This document shows positions 12,936 to 24,820 of a DNA stretch of 64,000 nt, in pieces. The position numbers and the translations under genes were made by a program. The stretch is taken from contig NC_064216.1 of NCBI RefSeq assembly GCF_023101765.2, positions 11,597,545 through 11,661,544 on the forward strand, written 5' to 3'. The notes below the pieces were generated by a model that did not search any database, was not told the origin of the DNA, and saw nothing but the letters and a program-made list of their open reading frames with translations. Position 1 is the stretch's first letter. Each line of letters opens with the position of its first letter. The stretch comes from Spodoptera frugiperda. Lineage: Eukaryota; Arthropoda; Insecta; Lepidoptera; Noctuidae.

Positions 12936-13137
12936 AAGTGTGGGAGAGCCGTGCTTCGGCACGAATAGGCCGGCTTGACCGAAGTGTTACCACGGCCTCA
13001 CATAAAACCGACGTGAAACAAGGCCGGCAACGCACTTGTACCGCCTCTGATGTTTCGGGTGTCCATGGGAGGCGGCGATTGCTTACCATCAGGTGATTCG
13101 TTTGCTCGTTTACCGGCTTATACCATAAAAAAAAAAT
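12936..13137 (+). repeat. Metulj-like SINE, internally deleted
   Basis: GTGTGGGAGAGCCGTGCTTC, GGCCGGCTTGACCG, then GGCCGGCAACGCACTTGTAC, TGCTTACCATCAGGTGATTC and an A-rich end. The middle section seen at 31566-31840 is missing. Confidence 0.7.
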
Positions 13138-14425
13138 CTTTACGATATAATACAGTTATTTAAGCGGTACTTTTCATTACTTACCATTATTATATACTGA
13201 AATCCTATAATAGTTATACGGTAAATCTATACATAATGCACAATGCCAGACGCAAGCAAATGTGCTTAACATTTCACTAGACATGAAGATCAAATCTCAC
13301 TTCCTCGTCTCTCCAACGCTTCTAAACTAACAATCCAAATATCTTAACTTCGGCCTTCAATATCAAACTAAACCTTAACTCAATCTAACTACAAATACAA
13401 ATCGTATAACTAAGTCTTCAGTAAAACGTTACGATCTGACGGTAGGAAAAGAAAATCGCCGAGTAAGGATCGAGATGTGCCTCGTCATTGCTTAATATTG
13501 GGTACTTAAGGGTCCTTGGGGGGAAACTGTTATTTTGATAGCATTTATAGGTGTGTGTAGTCTTTAAATATCATCTCAGTTTTGTGAGACTAAACGCCTA
13601 TCTCAGAGTTATTTAATGATTACTTAACCCAATCCTTAGCTATTGTTTTCGGAACAAAATCGTTACTGAGGTTTAGTTTTACACTGACTCCTAAGACTCA
13701 GGATAACCTAGTTTAGGAGTCAGGGTTTTAATTGTTTTGTGTCGATCTTCATCAATATTACTGTTACCTAGTACCCACTAGTTTAGGTAATCATTAATGT
13801 CTCTCACTCTCATCTCACTGCCGCATTCTCTGAATTCGATTGAAATTAGTAAATACTATACTTGCAGTTTTTTTTAACACGTAGCATTGCGTTTTGGGAA
13901 GGTTTATGTTCAACAGTGAACGTCTTGAGGCTGATGATGATGTTGATTGCTTTCTTTGTTCTTGCCTGAGTGGACTATAGGACAGCGGACTAGGACTGAG
14001 AAAGTAACTAGTCATCATTGAGTTCCCAGTATTGCGTCTGAATAAGGATCTTTGGCAATATATTTATTGTTGCTTTTATGTCATCCTTATTGAGTGTATC
14101 AGCTAAACAGAATGGTGCAAACTAAACTTTATCACTATATCTATAGAGTTTAACTTTATTTAAACTCATAACAAATGGCATAATGCTATTAATTCCTGAG
14201 TAATGTCTAGGGCTGTCGCCGCTCCTCTAATGTGGTCATTAGTCACTTGGCAAATGGAATAACAGATGAATTTGTGACGTCACACCGTTGCATCGTTACT
14301 GCAGTCTGCAGACAGATTTCAGAAGTCCACAAGAAGTTTTAAAAACTTTTGCTAACTGAGGAAACGTTAGTTTGGTTTGGATGGTTAGTACAGGAACTAG
14401 CAAATCAACTTTAATTACGTAATAA
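13138..14425. other. No gene seen
   Basis: Only the decayed MITE-C at 13595. Minus-strand frame 13815-14018 is low in complexity and unsupported. Confidence 0.5.
13595..13812. mobile_element. Decayed MITE-C copy with an internal insertion
   Basis: Left arm CTCAGAGTTATTTAATGATT from 13602; likely right arm AGTTTAGGTAATCATTAATG near 13779. About 100 bp of unrelated sequence lies between, including a small palindrome (GACTCCTAA...TTAGGAGTC). Confidence 0.5.
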
Positions 14426-14592
14426 TGTTTTTTTATGTTATAAGCTGGTAAACGAGCAGACGGATCAGCTGATGGTAAGCAATCGCCGCCGCCTATGAAC
14501 ACCTGAAACACCAGAAGCGTTATAAGTGCGTTGCCGGCTTTTTGGGGGCTAGGAATTTAAGGGTTGTTGGGGAATCAGGGATTGGGAAGATT
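14426..14592 (-). repeat. Metulj-like SINE, 3' part
   Basis: Minus orientation: TATAAGCTGGTAAACGAGCA, GATGGTAAGCAATCGCCGCC, GTGCGTTGCCGGC, GGGGAATCAGGGATTGGGAA. 5'-truncated. Confidence 0.68.
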
Positions 14593-15202
14593 TGTCTTAT
14601 AATATTCCAATGTTGTAAACGATTATTTGATGCTTCACCTAAAATCATAATTAGCAAAGCCAACGAAAAATCATGTTTATTATTCTTAATATTTCCCCGT
14701 TTACCAAAAACCCAACGTTTCTAACCGGAAATTTTCGCCAAATCTATAACACAATAAGTGCGCACTTAATTAAAACTTTTTCACGCAAAAAAGAACGTAT
14801 TGTCCCTTTTTCCTTTGCAGAGGAAAAAGGTTTTTATTCAATTGTGGTAAACTGTAACTTACGGCCCAATACCTTTTAGGGCCTCTCCCAAAAGGACCAT
14901 GAGTTCCCTAAATGTACGGCCATTGTTCTTAACTACAATCTCCTACCGGTTTTCTCTGCGAATTTAAATGGCAGTAATGCTAAGAACGCGTTTTTAGAAA
15001 GCGTTTGTTATCAGCCGTTATTGTTTTCATTTTAAAATAAACTAAGTTCATTTTCAATGATATTTCACTAATACTCATCATAGCAACTAAAGATTGACTT
15101 CTTTACGTATAATATTTTCATGTAACCTACATGTTACGTACTACACATTGACTCAAACAGATATTGAGATAGAGGACTCACGATAGCCAAAAAGAATTCC
15201 CC
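14593..15202. other. No gene seen
   Basis: Overlapping short frames (14542-14724, 14673-14879) without a domain. Confidence 0.5.
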
Positions 15203-15363
15203 AAGTCCCACAATCGAAGATCCGGAACTGCGGACTACTGAGGCTTACCGGGGCACTCGAAAAGCAGGAGTAGGAACGGGATGTGTTTTAAATCAGTAAG
15301 AGCCCAAGGCGGGAGAAGTAATTGGATGATATTCCTCCCTCCCAAAAAAGTCCTACAATCGAA
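15203..15363 (+). repeat. R1-tail copy 3 with 16-bp target duplication
   Basis: Element 15219-15347, plus orientation, starting GATCCGGAACTGCGGAC. Flanks AAGTCCCACAATCGAA and AAGTCCTACAATCGAA differ at one base. Confidence 0.86.
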
Positions 15364-15840
15364 AACAGCTCAGCTTTTAAAGACAATAGGCCCTAAGTCA
15401 ACAGTCAAACACCCAAACCGCTTATAGAATTTCATGCTACAGACCTGAATACATGTCTTTTCCACACCATGCAAGCATCATGCATATTTAACACAGTTTC
15501 CAATTTCCTATTGTACCCGACCCGTCAACACACGAGGTGTTGTTCCCCCATTGTATGCTAATATGGAGGTCAAGGTCCAAGTTCGAAGCCAGAGTCGCTT
15601 ACTGCTCTTTGTTTTTGTAAATTGTAAATAAATATTGAGATGTTTTTTGAATAATTTTGTGGGTTATAATATGAGTGAATGTTTTTGTAATGGTTTTATG
15701 TGTCAGATAGTCTAGTAAGGAAGTGTCATCTTTTGGTAGCTTTCGATACTTTTTCTTTGTTTATACTAATTGAACGGGATTTAGTTTAAGATAATATTTA
15801 TGTTTGGGACTCTTATGATTTAACTTCATCCGATCTTTTT

Positions 15841-15940
15841 GAGGTGGAAAATCAGCCAATGACTTCTCCCGCTTTGAGAGGGAGTGTCAGAGTTTTACTG
15901 ACTAAAACCACCCTGTTCCGACTCCTGGTTTTCAAGCCGG
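15841..15940 (-). repeat. R1-tail copy 4
   Basis: Minus orientation: GACTTCTCCCGCTTTGAGAG, ACTAAAACCACCCTGTTCC, TTTTCAAGCCGG. Truncated at the 5' end; no clear target duplication. Confidence 0.75.
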
Positions 15941-16683
15941 TTAGTGTCATCAACCCTACTGGGTCCCATCTGTAGTAATCTGTCTGTTTCTGTGCATCTT
16001 CATCTATATCTACTCTTTCTTTTGCTATCCTCGTGTTTCGTTAGCTGCTAAAGTAAAACTCAATTCCAAAAACCCTGTAGCTACACTTACAACTTTAATT
16101 CCACAATCATGATCTTAAATCTGCTCATCAGACTCACACAGGAAGCCTCCAGCTTCCTCAGACCGTATCATAACGTTACGTACGACGGTACATCAGCAGC
16201 CGCATTCATAAATCTCAAACTTTGGAGATTAACCCCCCATTCGGATGTTCGTCTTGAACTTAGGACGTATTTATTTTGGAAATACCAGTCGCGAGGAGAT
16301 TTATTCCCTTGAAGGCTGCGTTAAACATCGTTTGGCGTCGTTCGCTAAATATTATGATTCATTAAGACTTGTAGAACTTTAAAGTACTTGTGTGTGATTC
16401 AGAGCTGGTCTGATGTTATCCTGCTTAATTAACGGAGTTGATATCGGATGCTGGTTCGTTTGTTTGTTTTGTGAATTCCTCCTTTAAAGTTTTTTTTTGT
16501 ATATAGGACTTTACTTTGTGCAGACGAACTTGACGACTTGTTAATCTAGCAAAGAGTGACTACTGAACTGCAAGGTTCAAACCCTGTCTGTATTACTTGT
16601 ATATGCATTTCGATTTTAATATGTCCTGTGATAGACTAAAAAGACGACAATAAATTCATAATGCCAATATAATATCCCAACCC
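15941..16683. other. No gene seen
   Basis: Frame 16109-16312 (67 codons) shows no recognisable domain and no splice context I can support. Confidence 0.45.
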
Positions 16684-16920
16684 AAATTGAGGTCGCATTC
16701 CGCGCACGCCTCGAAGAGCCATCAGACTACCACAAATGGGGCCCAGTAGGGCTGATACCGACCCGAATTTGCGGACTGCTTAACAGGTTATTTCGGCTCC
16801 GGCTCGAAAAGCAGGAGTAGGCACGGGCTGGTTTTTAGTCAGTAAAAGTCTAACACTCCCTCTCGCCTCGAGGTGAGAGTAGTCATTGAATGATTTTCCA
16901 ATAATAAAAAAAGTTGAGGT
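16684..16920 (+). repeat. R1-tail copy 5, longer form
   Basis: Element 16694-16910. It starts farther upstream than the others (GCGCACGCCTCGAAGAGCC, GGGGCCCAGTAGGGCTGA), a region also present downstream of the R1 ORF at 48447. Flanks AAATTGAGGT and AAGTTGAGGT (9 of 10) suggest a target duplication. Confidence 0.78.
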
Positions 16921-18852
16921 AATAGAAATGCCATAATATTTTGTTTATCTGATTCAATTACAAGATACTGCAACCCTCTACTTGTCTAACACGTCAAAAT
17001 AAAACGCAAAAAGCAAACACCATAATAAATTACACTTCAATTTTAACGACAAAAGCCGACAATAACGGTGCTAATATAGAGCAATGCGTTCGTTAACGGA
17101 AATCGTGAAATATGTCCGAATAACGAGACGGGTGTCAATTGTCGACAGGTGTCGCTGAAGTCACGATAGATATTGATGATAAAAATAATGGCGGGAACAA
17201 ATGAACGATGCGATAGCCGCCATGTTGGATTGTGGGTCAATTGTCAATATTGCAATGTGTTTCATAAAAATAGAATACAAGTAATGTAACTTCTTGTTTC
17301 TATTCCCTGTAGGAAGGTAAAAGATAAATTCAATTCTACTTATCATCATTTAATTTCAAGCTGTAGTAAAATTGTAATAAGAGTTGAATTTACTGTCAAA
17401 CATTAGGAATTGACACCAAATTCTAAACTTCAAATTCAAGTAAGTAGGTAATAATATTATTATGGTGGTAACGCAGACTCAACAACGCTAAAAAAATCGG
17501 AGCAAGTATTACGTAAACCTTTTCAAAAAAGAACAATCTTACACATTATGTCAAAAGTTCTTTGACCTCTCGAGGGAAACTAACCTACGCACCGCCGCCA
17601 TCTTGGAAAAGAGCCCGCCATAATTAGTGACAAAAGGTATTTTTCCCCGCCATTTCTTCGTGTAATAATTACGTAATCTCCTTTGAAATGAGCGTGACGA
17701 TTTGTAGCCATTTTTGTTCCGTCACAATTAAGAAAAAGGTCTATTAACTAGTGGGCCTTTTGGGACATTTTGTGGCCTTTATGTAATAAGTAGGTTTAGG
17801 TTAGGTTTTGTTGTGGCTGCTCTAGATTTTTTTCGTACTTTTTGTTAGATCTAATCTCTATTATACCGTATTGTTGTTAGTTTCCATTTGGATTCGTTGT
17901 CGAGTAAAATTTTGTTGGCATCTCAATTTCACGAAATGTGTTCTGAAATTGTGTAATGTAAGGGCAATGACCAGCTTCTCTAATGTAAAAGCATGTCCTA
18001 ACAAGCTAGAACAATCTAATTGAACCTAGAAATAAATCCACAGCCCACCCATCACAATTATAGCAGCATTACTCACATCTAAATGCATACGATCAGAAAC
18101 TCACTCAACACCAAAACAGAGCAAAACAAATCCCAAGTTTACAAGTCTAACACTAGCTTAGCTTATAAAATTAGGATTTCAGCTAACTCTGCAACCGATA
18201 CTATTAGTGCTAACATGCGAAAACCAACTTTATTAACTACGAAACAAGGTTTGATATTAACTCTCTATCTCTCAAAATAACGATAGATCGAACTACAAAC
18301 CAGTGTATCTTGACCTCTGATTGAGTAGAAAGTTAACGTAATAGAAGATCAAGTTATACTAGTTTTTAATACTCGTTTTGCGATCGTGTACTCATAATTG
18401 CGATTAATTAATCGCCTAGTGTACAGATATCGGCACGTAATAGTAGGTACTGTTGGCTTCACGACTGTTCGCGAGTAGCCCTGACATATTGCGATTGTCG
18501 ACCACGCGTGAGACCGTGTTTGGTAATTTTGTTACGACTGACATTGTAAAGGTGATATACAGAAGTCTTAGGGATTAGAAGAAAAAAAAAACAGAAGGGA
18601 AAAACAGGTTTATGAGAATAATTTTCACTTCTGTCTCTTTTACTTTTCTTGTAAATGTATCGGGACTTAAAACAAAATTAAAGTTTCATCAATTAGTCCA
18701 GTTTAAAGGACATGAGTTCTTTTATAGCGTGGGTGACATTGTCAAAATATCGACTCACTATTTTCATACGTGACCGTGACTAAAACTTTCTTCTATGTTA
18801 CGTCTTGATGTCAATTTTGCGTGAATTGATGGCCATTTTGCCCTTTAAAAGA
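16921..18852. other. No gene seen; two GCCGCCAT sites
   Basis: GGCGGGAACA and GCCGCCATGTTGG at 17190-17228, and GCCGCCATCTTGG near 17601. No coding region supported. Confidence 0.5.
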
Positions 18853-19000
18853 ACCGGAGCTGCGGACTCCCTAGCGAGTTACCGGGGCTTCGGTTCGAAA
18901 AACGGGAAGGAACGGGGTGGTTTTTAGACAGTTAAGAGCCTGACACTCCCTCTCGCCTGACCCTAGACAGGAGAAGTCATTGAATAATGTTCCCCCTTAA
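18853..19000 (+). repeat. R1-tail copy 6
   Basis: Begins CCGGAGCTGCGGACTCCCTA and ends GTTCCCCCTTAA. No clear target duplication. Followed directly by the RTE-like repeat at 19020. Confidence 0.78.
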
Positions 19001-19019
19001 AGTGACTTCATCCAAGTTA

Positions 19020-19219
19020 TACGTACTTTCTAAGATTATTTAGATACTACTGACAAACGATGAAGGAAAACATCGTAAGGAAACCTGGGCTTATAATTTC
19101 TAATTATAAGTTTGAAATCGCCAACTCGCACTGAGCAAGTGTGGTGATTAATGCTCAAACCTTCTCTGTGTGAGAAGAGTCCTTTGGTCAGCAGTGGCCA
19201 CTTATAGGCTGTTGATGTA
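19020..19219 (+). repeat. RTE-like 3'-end repeat
   Basis: GTACTTTCTAAGATTATTTA, ACATCGTAAGGAAACCTGGG, TTAATGCTCAAACCTTCTCT, CTTATAGGCTGTTGATGTAA. The best copy in the window. Confidence 0.68.
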
Positions 19220-19499
19220 ATGATCTTAATTTACTGTTATACAACTTCACAGTGGCACCAAACACGCAGTTGATAATTAAACCGTATCCTGTGAACACCG
19301 ACTCGTTAATTTCATACGTAGTCGCGTTTTGCTTTACAATATCTGGTTAATGATATAGTTACGTCGCAAATTGTGTTTATACACACAAATTGTTTGAAGA
19401 TAACTAGAAAACGCCCCTTACTCTATATATGAAAATACGTCCTCTAAAATGTGATTTTCTATGAATGTTAAAAATACTTATACCAACCAACATACTATT

Positions 19500-19585
19500 A
19501 TTTATTTCTTTATTTGTTGTCATTTCAAAAGTACCTATTTAAGGTTTAATTAGAATAAATGCTTTGACATGACTTTGACTCAGCT
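19500..19585 (+). repeat. Repeat tail fragment
   Basis: GTTGTCATTTCAAAAGTACC, TTTAATTAGAATAAATGCTT, GACATGACTTTGACT; related to 7725 and 24488. Confidence 0.45.
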
Positions 19586-19680
19586 CAAAGTATCAGCTTA
19601 CTAAAAACAAAAGACGTAAAACCAATTTCTCATCTAGTATAAAGCCGGTACTCAAACGACCCAACCAAAGGACCTTTCTG

Positions 19681-19815
19681 AAAGTAATCGAAACGAGAGC
19701 GTTTGGCGCTCTGATTGGTTGGTTTATTCGAGCCGGCCAATCAGAGCGTCGAACGCGCTCTCGTTTCAATTACTTTAAACGTAAAACAAACTCATACTAA
19801 GGGTACAGGAATACA
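19681..19815. mobile_element. MITE-D hairpin
   Basis: AAAGTAATCGAAACGAGAGC pairs with GCTCTCGTTTCAATTACTTT near 19758-19777; inner arms GCGCTCTGATTGG and CCAATCAGAGCG also pair around an 11-nt loop. The tail GTAAAACAAACTCATACTAA recurs in other copies. Confidence 0.75.
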
Positions 19816-20032
19816 TAAAACTTCTAAAAGACAAAAGACAAAGGAGTAAACTTAATAAATTTTCCCCCAAGGTCATAAAATGGTTTCCTTTCGAAAATGT
19901 GATGTAACCATGTACTTAATATGTTTTACAACGTTATCCGCTAATATTGCTACAAATTGTTATCGTGTCTTTTATATCGGAATTTCTTTATTGAGTAATT
20001 TGATAAGCAGTTTTTATTAACTGCTTGGTTAG

Positions 20033-20194
20033 GCGTGGTTACTGCTGTGGGTTACCGGGACTCCGGCTCGAAAAGCAAGAGTAGGAACGGGGTGGTTTTT
20101 AGTCAGTAAAAGTCTGACACTCCCTCTCGCTTCGCCCTAGGCGGGAGAAGTCATTAGATGATTTTCCAACCTTTAATAAAAAGCGTGGTTGCTG
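20033..20194 (+). repeat. R1-tail copy 7 with 12-bp target duplication
   Basis: Element 20045-20182: GTTACCGGGACTCCGGCTCG, TTTTTAGTCAGTAAAAGTCT, ending CTTTAATAAAAA. Flanks GCGTGGTTACTG and GCGTGGTTGCTG differ at one base. Confidence 0.78.
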
Positions 20195-22300
20195 ATTGTT
20201 GGACGTCTAGTCTCATATACATTACCTATATTAAATTAAAATTATTATATCCTTCTTAAGTGTTAACTCGGCGGCTCCCGCAGCTCGAATCAACACCTAA
20301 AAATGCTCCGTGGAAGAGCGAAACATACATTATGTCGAGTGTTTTGTTGCGTGTTGTGGATGCGGGGAATGAAAACTAAATTTTATGGTATTGTTAGTGT
20401 AGCATGGGTTTCCGCAAAGTAACGCCTGTATTATATATATGTTAAGCCTAACTAAAAACGACTCATGAGAAATGCCGTATTCCTTAACCAGCGCTTATTA
20501 TAATCTCCTTTGATGTTTAACATCATCCACCATTCAACAAGGAGCCGTAGGATATCTACGAATAAAATTTCATGTACCTCATGCATGACAGTCTAACTCC
20601 AAACTATCCTTATCTAACCCAACTGTCAACCATGACATCATGTCTTCATCCGAAAAAAATAAAAATGTCCTCCATAATAAAATAGGTGAAAACTCTTTAT
20701 ATTCCCGCCGAGAAATCCCCATAGACAAACCGGGTGACGTGTTGCCATAAACAAAATTATTACTTTTGTAAACACCTGTCCGAAAGTGTGTTAGAAACTT
20801 TTTACATTTTCTTTCTTTTTTTTCTGGAATTTGGAAATGTTTGTGTAGCTATTGTGGATGGAGTTATTGGGTTCTTGTGAAGATGTGCGAATCCTTTGGG
20901 AATGGCCAAATAATGGACACTGGATAATGGAACAAATCGATGTTACGATTTTTTTATTTAAATGAAACTATATTGAGAAAATTGATTGGTGTTTCCTTTG
21001 GTGCTTAAAAGAAAATATTCATTAGTATTTATTGTTTTTTTGGCCTACTAAAACTTATCCCTCACATCGAAAGCTGGGAGTCACTAGTCACTAAAAGCCA
21101 CTTCTTTACGTCGGTGAATTCCAGACCAGTAAGAGTATAACCGCCATATTCAGAGACATTTAATGATCACTTAAACTATTCCTTAGTAACAATTTTATTC
21201 CGAAAACATTTGCTAAGGACCATTAAATGACTGAGTACGGCGGCAACACTCATATTTCTAGCATTTCTATCTAAACAATCTTTTCCATTATCCTTTCTTT
21301 ATCTTTAGAAAAATGAAAACATCTAGAACGTTCTATAATATCCAGCCTATCTACCTTAGACCTTCCGTTTGTTGGACGTTATTCCTGAAAATATCTTTCA
21401 GCGAAAACTCCGCAATATCCCTCGGTACCTCTGGGAGCAGTAACCGTCGTCTTTCAAAGAATATTTCGACTGAAAGTATCATTTCTTGGTGGAACTTGGA
21501 ACTTAGCGATAGTATTCATAATGTGCCTTCATTTGCGGTCTTCTGCTAGTCTCCTGAGATCTTCGGATAGGTATTTATTTAATTCGATCTAATGGAATGC
21601 TTGGGTACGACGTTTTGACAGCCACTTACATATTTTTTTCCTGTTTTTTGTACGTTTTTTTTTCTTGTGGATTATTTATAATCGATAGTTTAAGTTTGTA
21701 TGTCATGTGTTTGATCTTTTTAGTTGCGAACTAAAGTAGCTGAGCAGAGCGCGTGAAACAACGCAAAGGTAGCTAGTGGATTTATACAAGTTCTAAAGTA
21801 TTCAAAATTCTCAAAGACTTGAAAAACCCTTAGTAGGTAATTTAAATAAGTATTTAATTCCCAAATGTTTTGCACTATGGACAATAAATAACAACAGACT
21901 TACATTATATACATACACAACTACACATCTACCTAAACATAACCAGAATAAACTGACCGTCAAACGCATCAAAAGATCATACAAAGCGAGACCATGATAC
22001 AATGGCTTGTGTAACTTGATGTGAACAACAAGCAGAGAAATGTACTAATATATTCCTACCGTAATTATAATATTAAATGCGAAGGGTTAATGAGCTTTCC
22101 TTGTATAAGTGAGATAAGTGATAAGCCCACTTATCTCTCAGCGAATCACAGATTAAGGACGGTGTTTATGCGAGCGATTTTTGATTGGTTTTACTGCGAA
22201 ATTTCCTTTGTTTCTTAGTAATGGCGAATTAGGGAAATGTCAATGATTAGTGCTATTGTTTGGCGTTTTATCGCGATATAATAGTAGATACATATAGAAA
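20195..22300. other. No gene seen apart from MITE-C
   Basis: Frames 21313-21549, 21811-22002 (minus) and 22021-22218 have no recognised domain. Confidence 0.5.
21141..21243. mobile_element. MITE-C foldback element
   Basis: Starts CCGCCATATTCAGAG and ends CTGAGTACGGCGG; the arms pair along most of the 103 bp around a short centre. Confidence 0.75.
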
Positions 22301-22640
22301 AACTAGCTTTTGCCCGCTGCTTCACAGAAGTATTATTATTAATGGAATTTATTAAAATCCTTTCTTAGGTGATGCCTATGTCATAGTAGCTTTATGCATG
22401 CAAAGTCTTAGCCCGATCGGTTTAAAATTGACAAAGTTTCATACAAACTTTCATCCCCTATTTTATCCCTGGAAGTACCTAGAATTGATCAAATTCCTTT
22501 CTTAACCATGTTATAACATCTACCTGCATGCGAAATTTTAGCACGATCCATCCAGTGGTTTTGGCTGTACGTTGATAGATCACTATGTCAGTCAGTCAGT
22601 CAGTCAGACACCTTTGAGTTATATTTATAAATATTTAGAT
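22301..22640 (+). repeat. Interspersed repeat of RTE/CR1 type, non-coding
   Basis: Opens AAACTAGCTTTTGCCCGCTG, contains ATCTACCTGCATGCGAAATT and GATCCATCCAGTGGTTTTGG, and a (CAGT)n tract at 22589-22610 before ATATTTAGATT. Recognised as a common lepidopteran repeat style. Confidence 0.55.
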
Positions 22641-24005
22641 TAAACAAAAATGGTATCAAAAAATATATGTTTCATAACAAAATCATATTAAAGGAAAATA
22701 TGCTTTAAAACGCTGTAAATTAAATTTCATATAAAACGCTACAAAAATCAAAAACACAATTACTGCAAGGTGTATTGAAAACATAATTTTAATGCAAAAC
22801 TCAACCTTAAATCTTTTTCCATCTGAAACACAAAACAATCAAATATGATCTTTATATCATTATTGAGATAACACTCAATTTTCTTTACACCCTTTTGTAA
22901 GGGTGAAACTTATTTAAAATCACCTTCAAAAACGATTTCAAATATCTTATTCAATACAACCCTTAGGTTGGAAGAACAAAGGAGTTTCATCCCCCAAATG
23001 CAGGGGGTGAATTTATTCAATTTGATGTACCAGTATTTCCTTTGTATCAATTTCTTATTTTGTTTGTACCCAAGCAAAGCCTTCTGGGCAGAAAATCATA
23101 ACTAATATTATAAAGGGTGAGTTTTTTTTCTTCTTTTCTGTTTTTGGCACAAAGGCTTGGGCCAGTGTGTATAAAAATTGTATTTTTTTTTTTGTTTTGT
23201 GTATAAGTGAAATAGACTTTGTATATAATAAAAAATATAAGATTTTAAATAACATGTATTATTTATACAAAACTGACTTTGCAACACATTATTACGTTTC
23301 TGTAAACTAACGACTACGGCGCGGTTTCGTTTCACGCTCTGCTTGAGTCCTATTGATCATAGCGTGATGTTTTATAACCTAGACCGACGTATAACAATCA
23401 GATTGGCGATATATTAAAGAAGGGCCAAATTAAAAGTCCCCATAACCAACCAGTATGCATGAAAAGACTGATGATGAAGCGAAAGAGGTATGTAAGATTC
23501 GTAGCAATTGGCGTTCTATAGTCTCGTCCTACTCCATTGGGCAGGCGTGAGGTTATGTATGTATGTACATTTAACTACCATTCCAATAAAACAATCAAGA
23601 CACAAATTATTTCGAGTCTACTACTATTCTAGATATTCTATAAAGTGCCCTTTTCAACAAATATTTGTTTCGGTAATCCAAAGACTCGTCTAGTCTACGT
23701 CTTTTAATTGATAGCAAATAGTTTCTACAATAATTGTGTGATTCAATTGTTTTATCATTCGATAGTACAACTTAATTGCTTTATTCAATTCGCTTTGTGA
23801 ACTGTTTGGCGATAATTAATTTGACTGGCTCTTTGATTTAGTTGACTGTGAGCGTGATTGTTGAGTTATAGGATTGTAGTTTGGTTTTGTAAAATAGTTA
23901 AGGTATCTAGAATATTTTTGAATTTAATTTAATTGGTACCAAGCCAAAAAACTAGTGTATTATGTATGTAAATTATCTTACCTTACTACAAAAAAGATGG
24001 TATTC
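22641..24005. other. No gene seen
   Basis: AT-rich; 23055-23335 (minus) is a lysine/phenylalanine-rich low-complexity frame. Confidence 0.55.
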
Positions 24006-24148
24006 GAAGCTGCGGACTACCTAGCGTGTTAACCGGGGCTCCGGCTCAAAGAGCAGGAGTAGGAACGGGGTGATTTTTAGTCACTAAGAGTCTGACACTC
24101 CCTCTCGTCTCGAAAGAAGACAAAGGATAAATTTTCCCCCTCTAAAAA
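24006..24148 (+). repeat. R1-tail copy 8
   Basis: Begins GAAGCTGCGGACTACCTAGC, continues GGAGTAGGAACGGGGTGA and ends TTTTCCCCCTCTAAAAAAAA. Confidence 0.78.
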
Positions 24149-24487
24149 AAAGTTATATAACCATTAAGTAAATATCTGTTGAACAACAACACATCACAGC
24201 CCTACATACATACATATATACGTACATATTATATATAAGTAAGTTGACCAACTTTTTTCATATCATGTCGTCGCGTGCCAATATTCCGGTTATATATTTG
24301 ATACAGAATAATCAATCACTGTTCGAATGACGAACTTTCGGCTCGATACGAAATCTTACGCTATTCTTTGGGGACTTACAGACTTGTAGTTAGACGCGGT
24401 AAAAGTTTGTAGTTACTAACTAGATCGGTTTCGAGGTTTAGTTATATGAATTAATGTAATATGAGGTCTTAGGGGGTTGTTACGAGT

Positions 24488-24590
24488 ACCTAGCTTCACT
24501 GACGGACAGACTGACAGACTATTTTTTATTTGTTGACATTTGAAAAGTACCCTATTTATAGTTTAATTGGAATACATGATTTGATTTTGA
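24488..24590 (+). repeat. Repeat tail fragment
   Basis: ACCTAGCTTCACTGACGGAC, TTGACATTTGAAAAGTACCC, TTTAATTGGAATACATG; related to 7725. Confidence 0.45.
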
Positions 24591-24639
24591 CTTTGTTGTT
24601 TGTGTAAGTAAAGATGAATTTATATATTAGCCATTTCAA

Positions 24640-24820
24640 TGTGTATAAAATTACTGTGATAGGTCACACTAGTATTATAAATGTGAAAGTTGATGATCAC
24701 GTTGAAACTACAAAACGGATTTTGATGTTTGGTATACAGACAGGATATGAGCTAACTTGGGTGATAGGATACTTTTTATCCCACGGGAACACGGGCGAAG
24801 CCGCCGCCGGTAGAACCTTT
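24640..24820 (+). repeat. Interspersed repeat, Helitron- or LINE-derived
   Basis: ACTAGTATTATAAATGTGAA, ACTACAAAACGGATTTTGAT, GATACTTTTTATCCCACGGG, GGGCGAAGCCGCCGCCGG: the common insect pattern ending in a 'reset' codon-like GC tract. The open frame here (24614-24844) is part of the repeat. Confidence 0.5.

Noticed and set aside
22589..22610. CAGT repeats, considered as a CRISPR-like or regulatory array
   Set aside because: A simple microsatellite inside a common repeat; no spacers.
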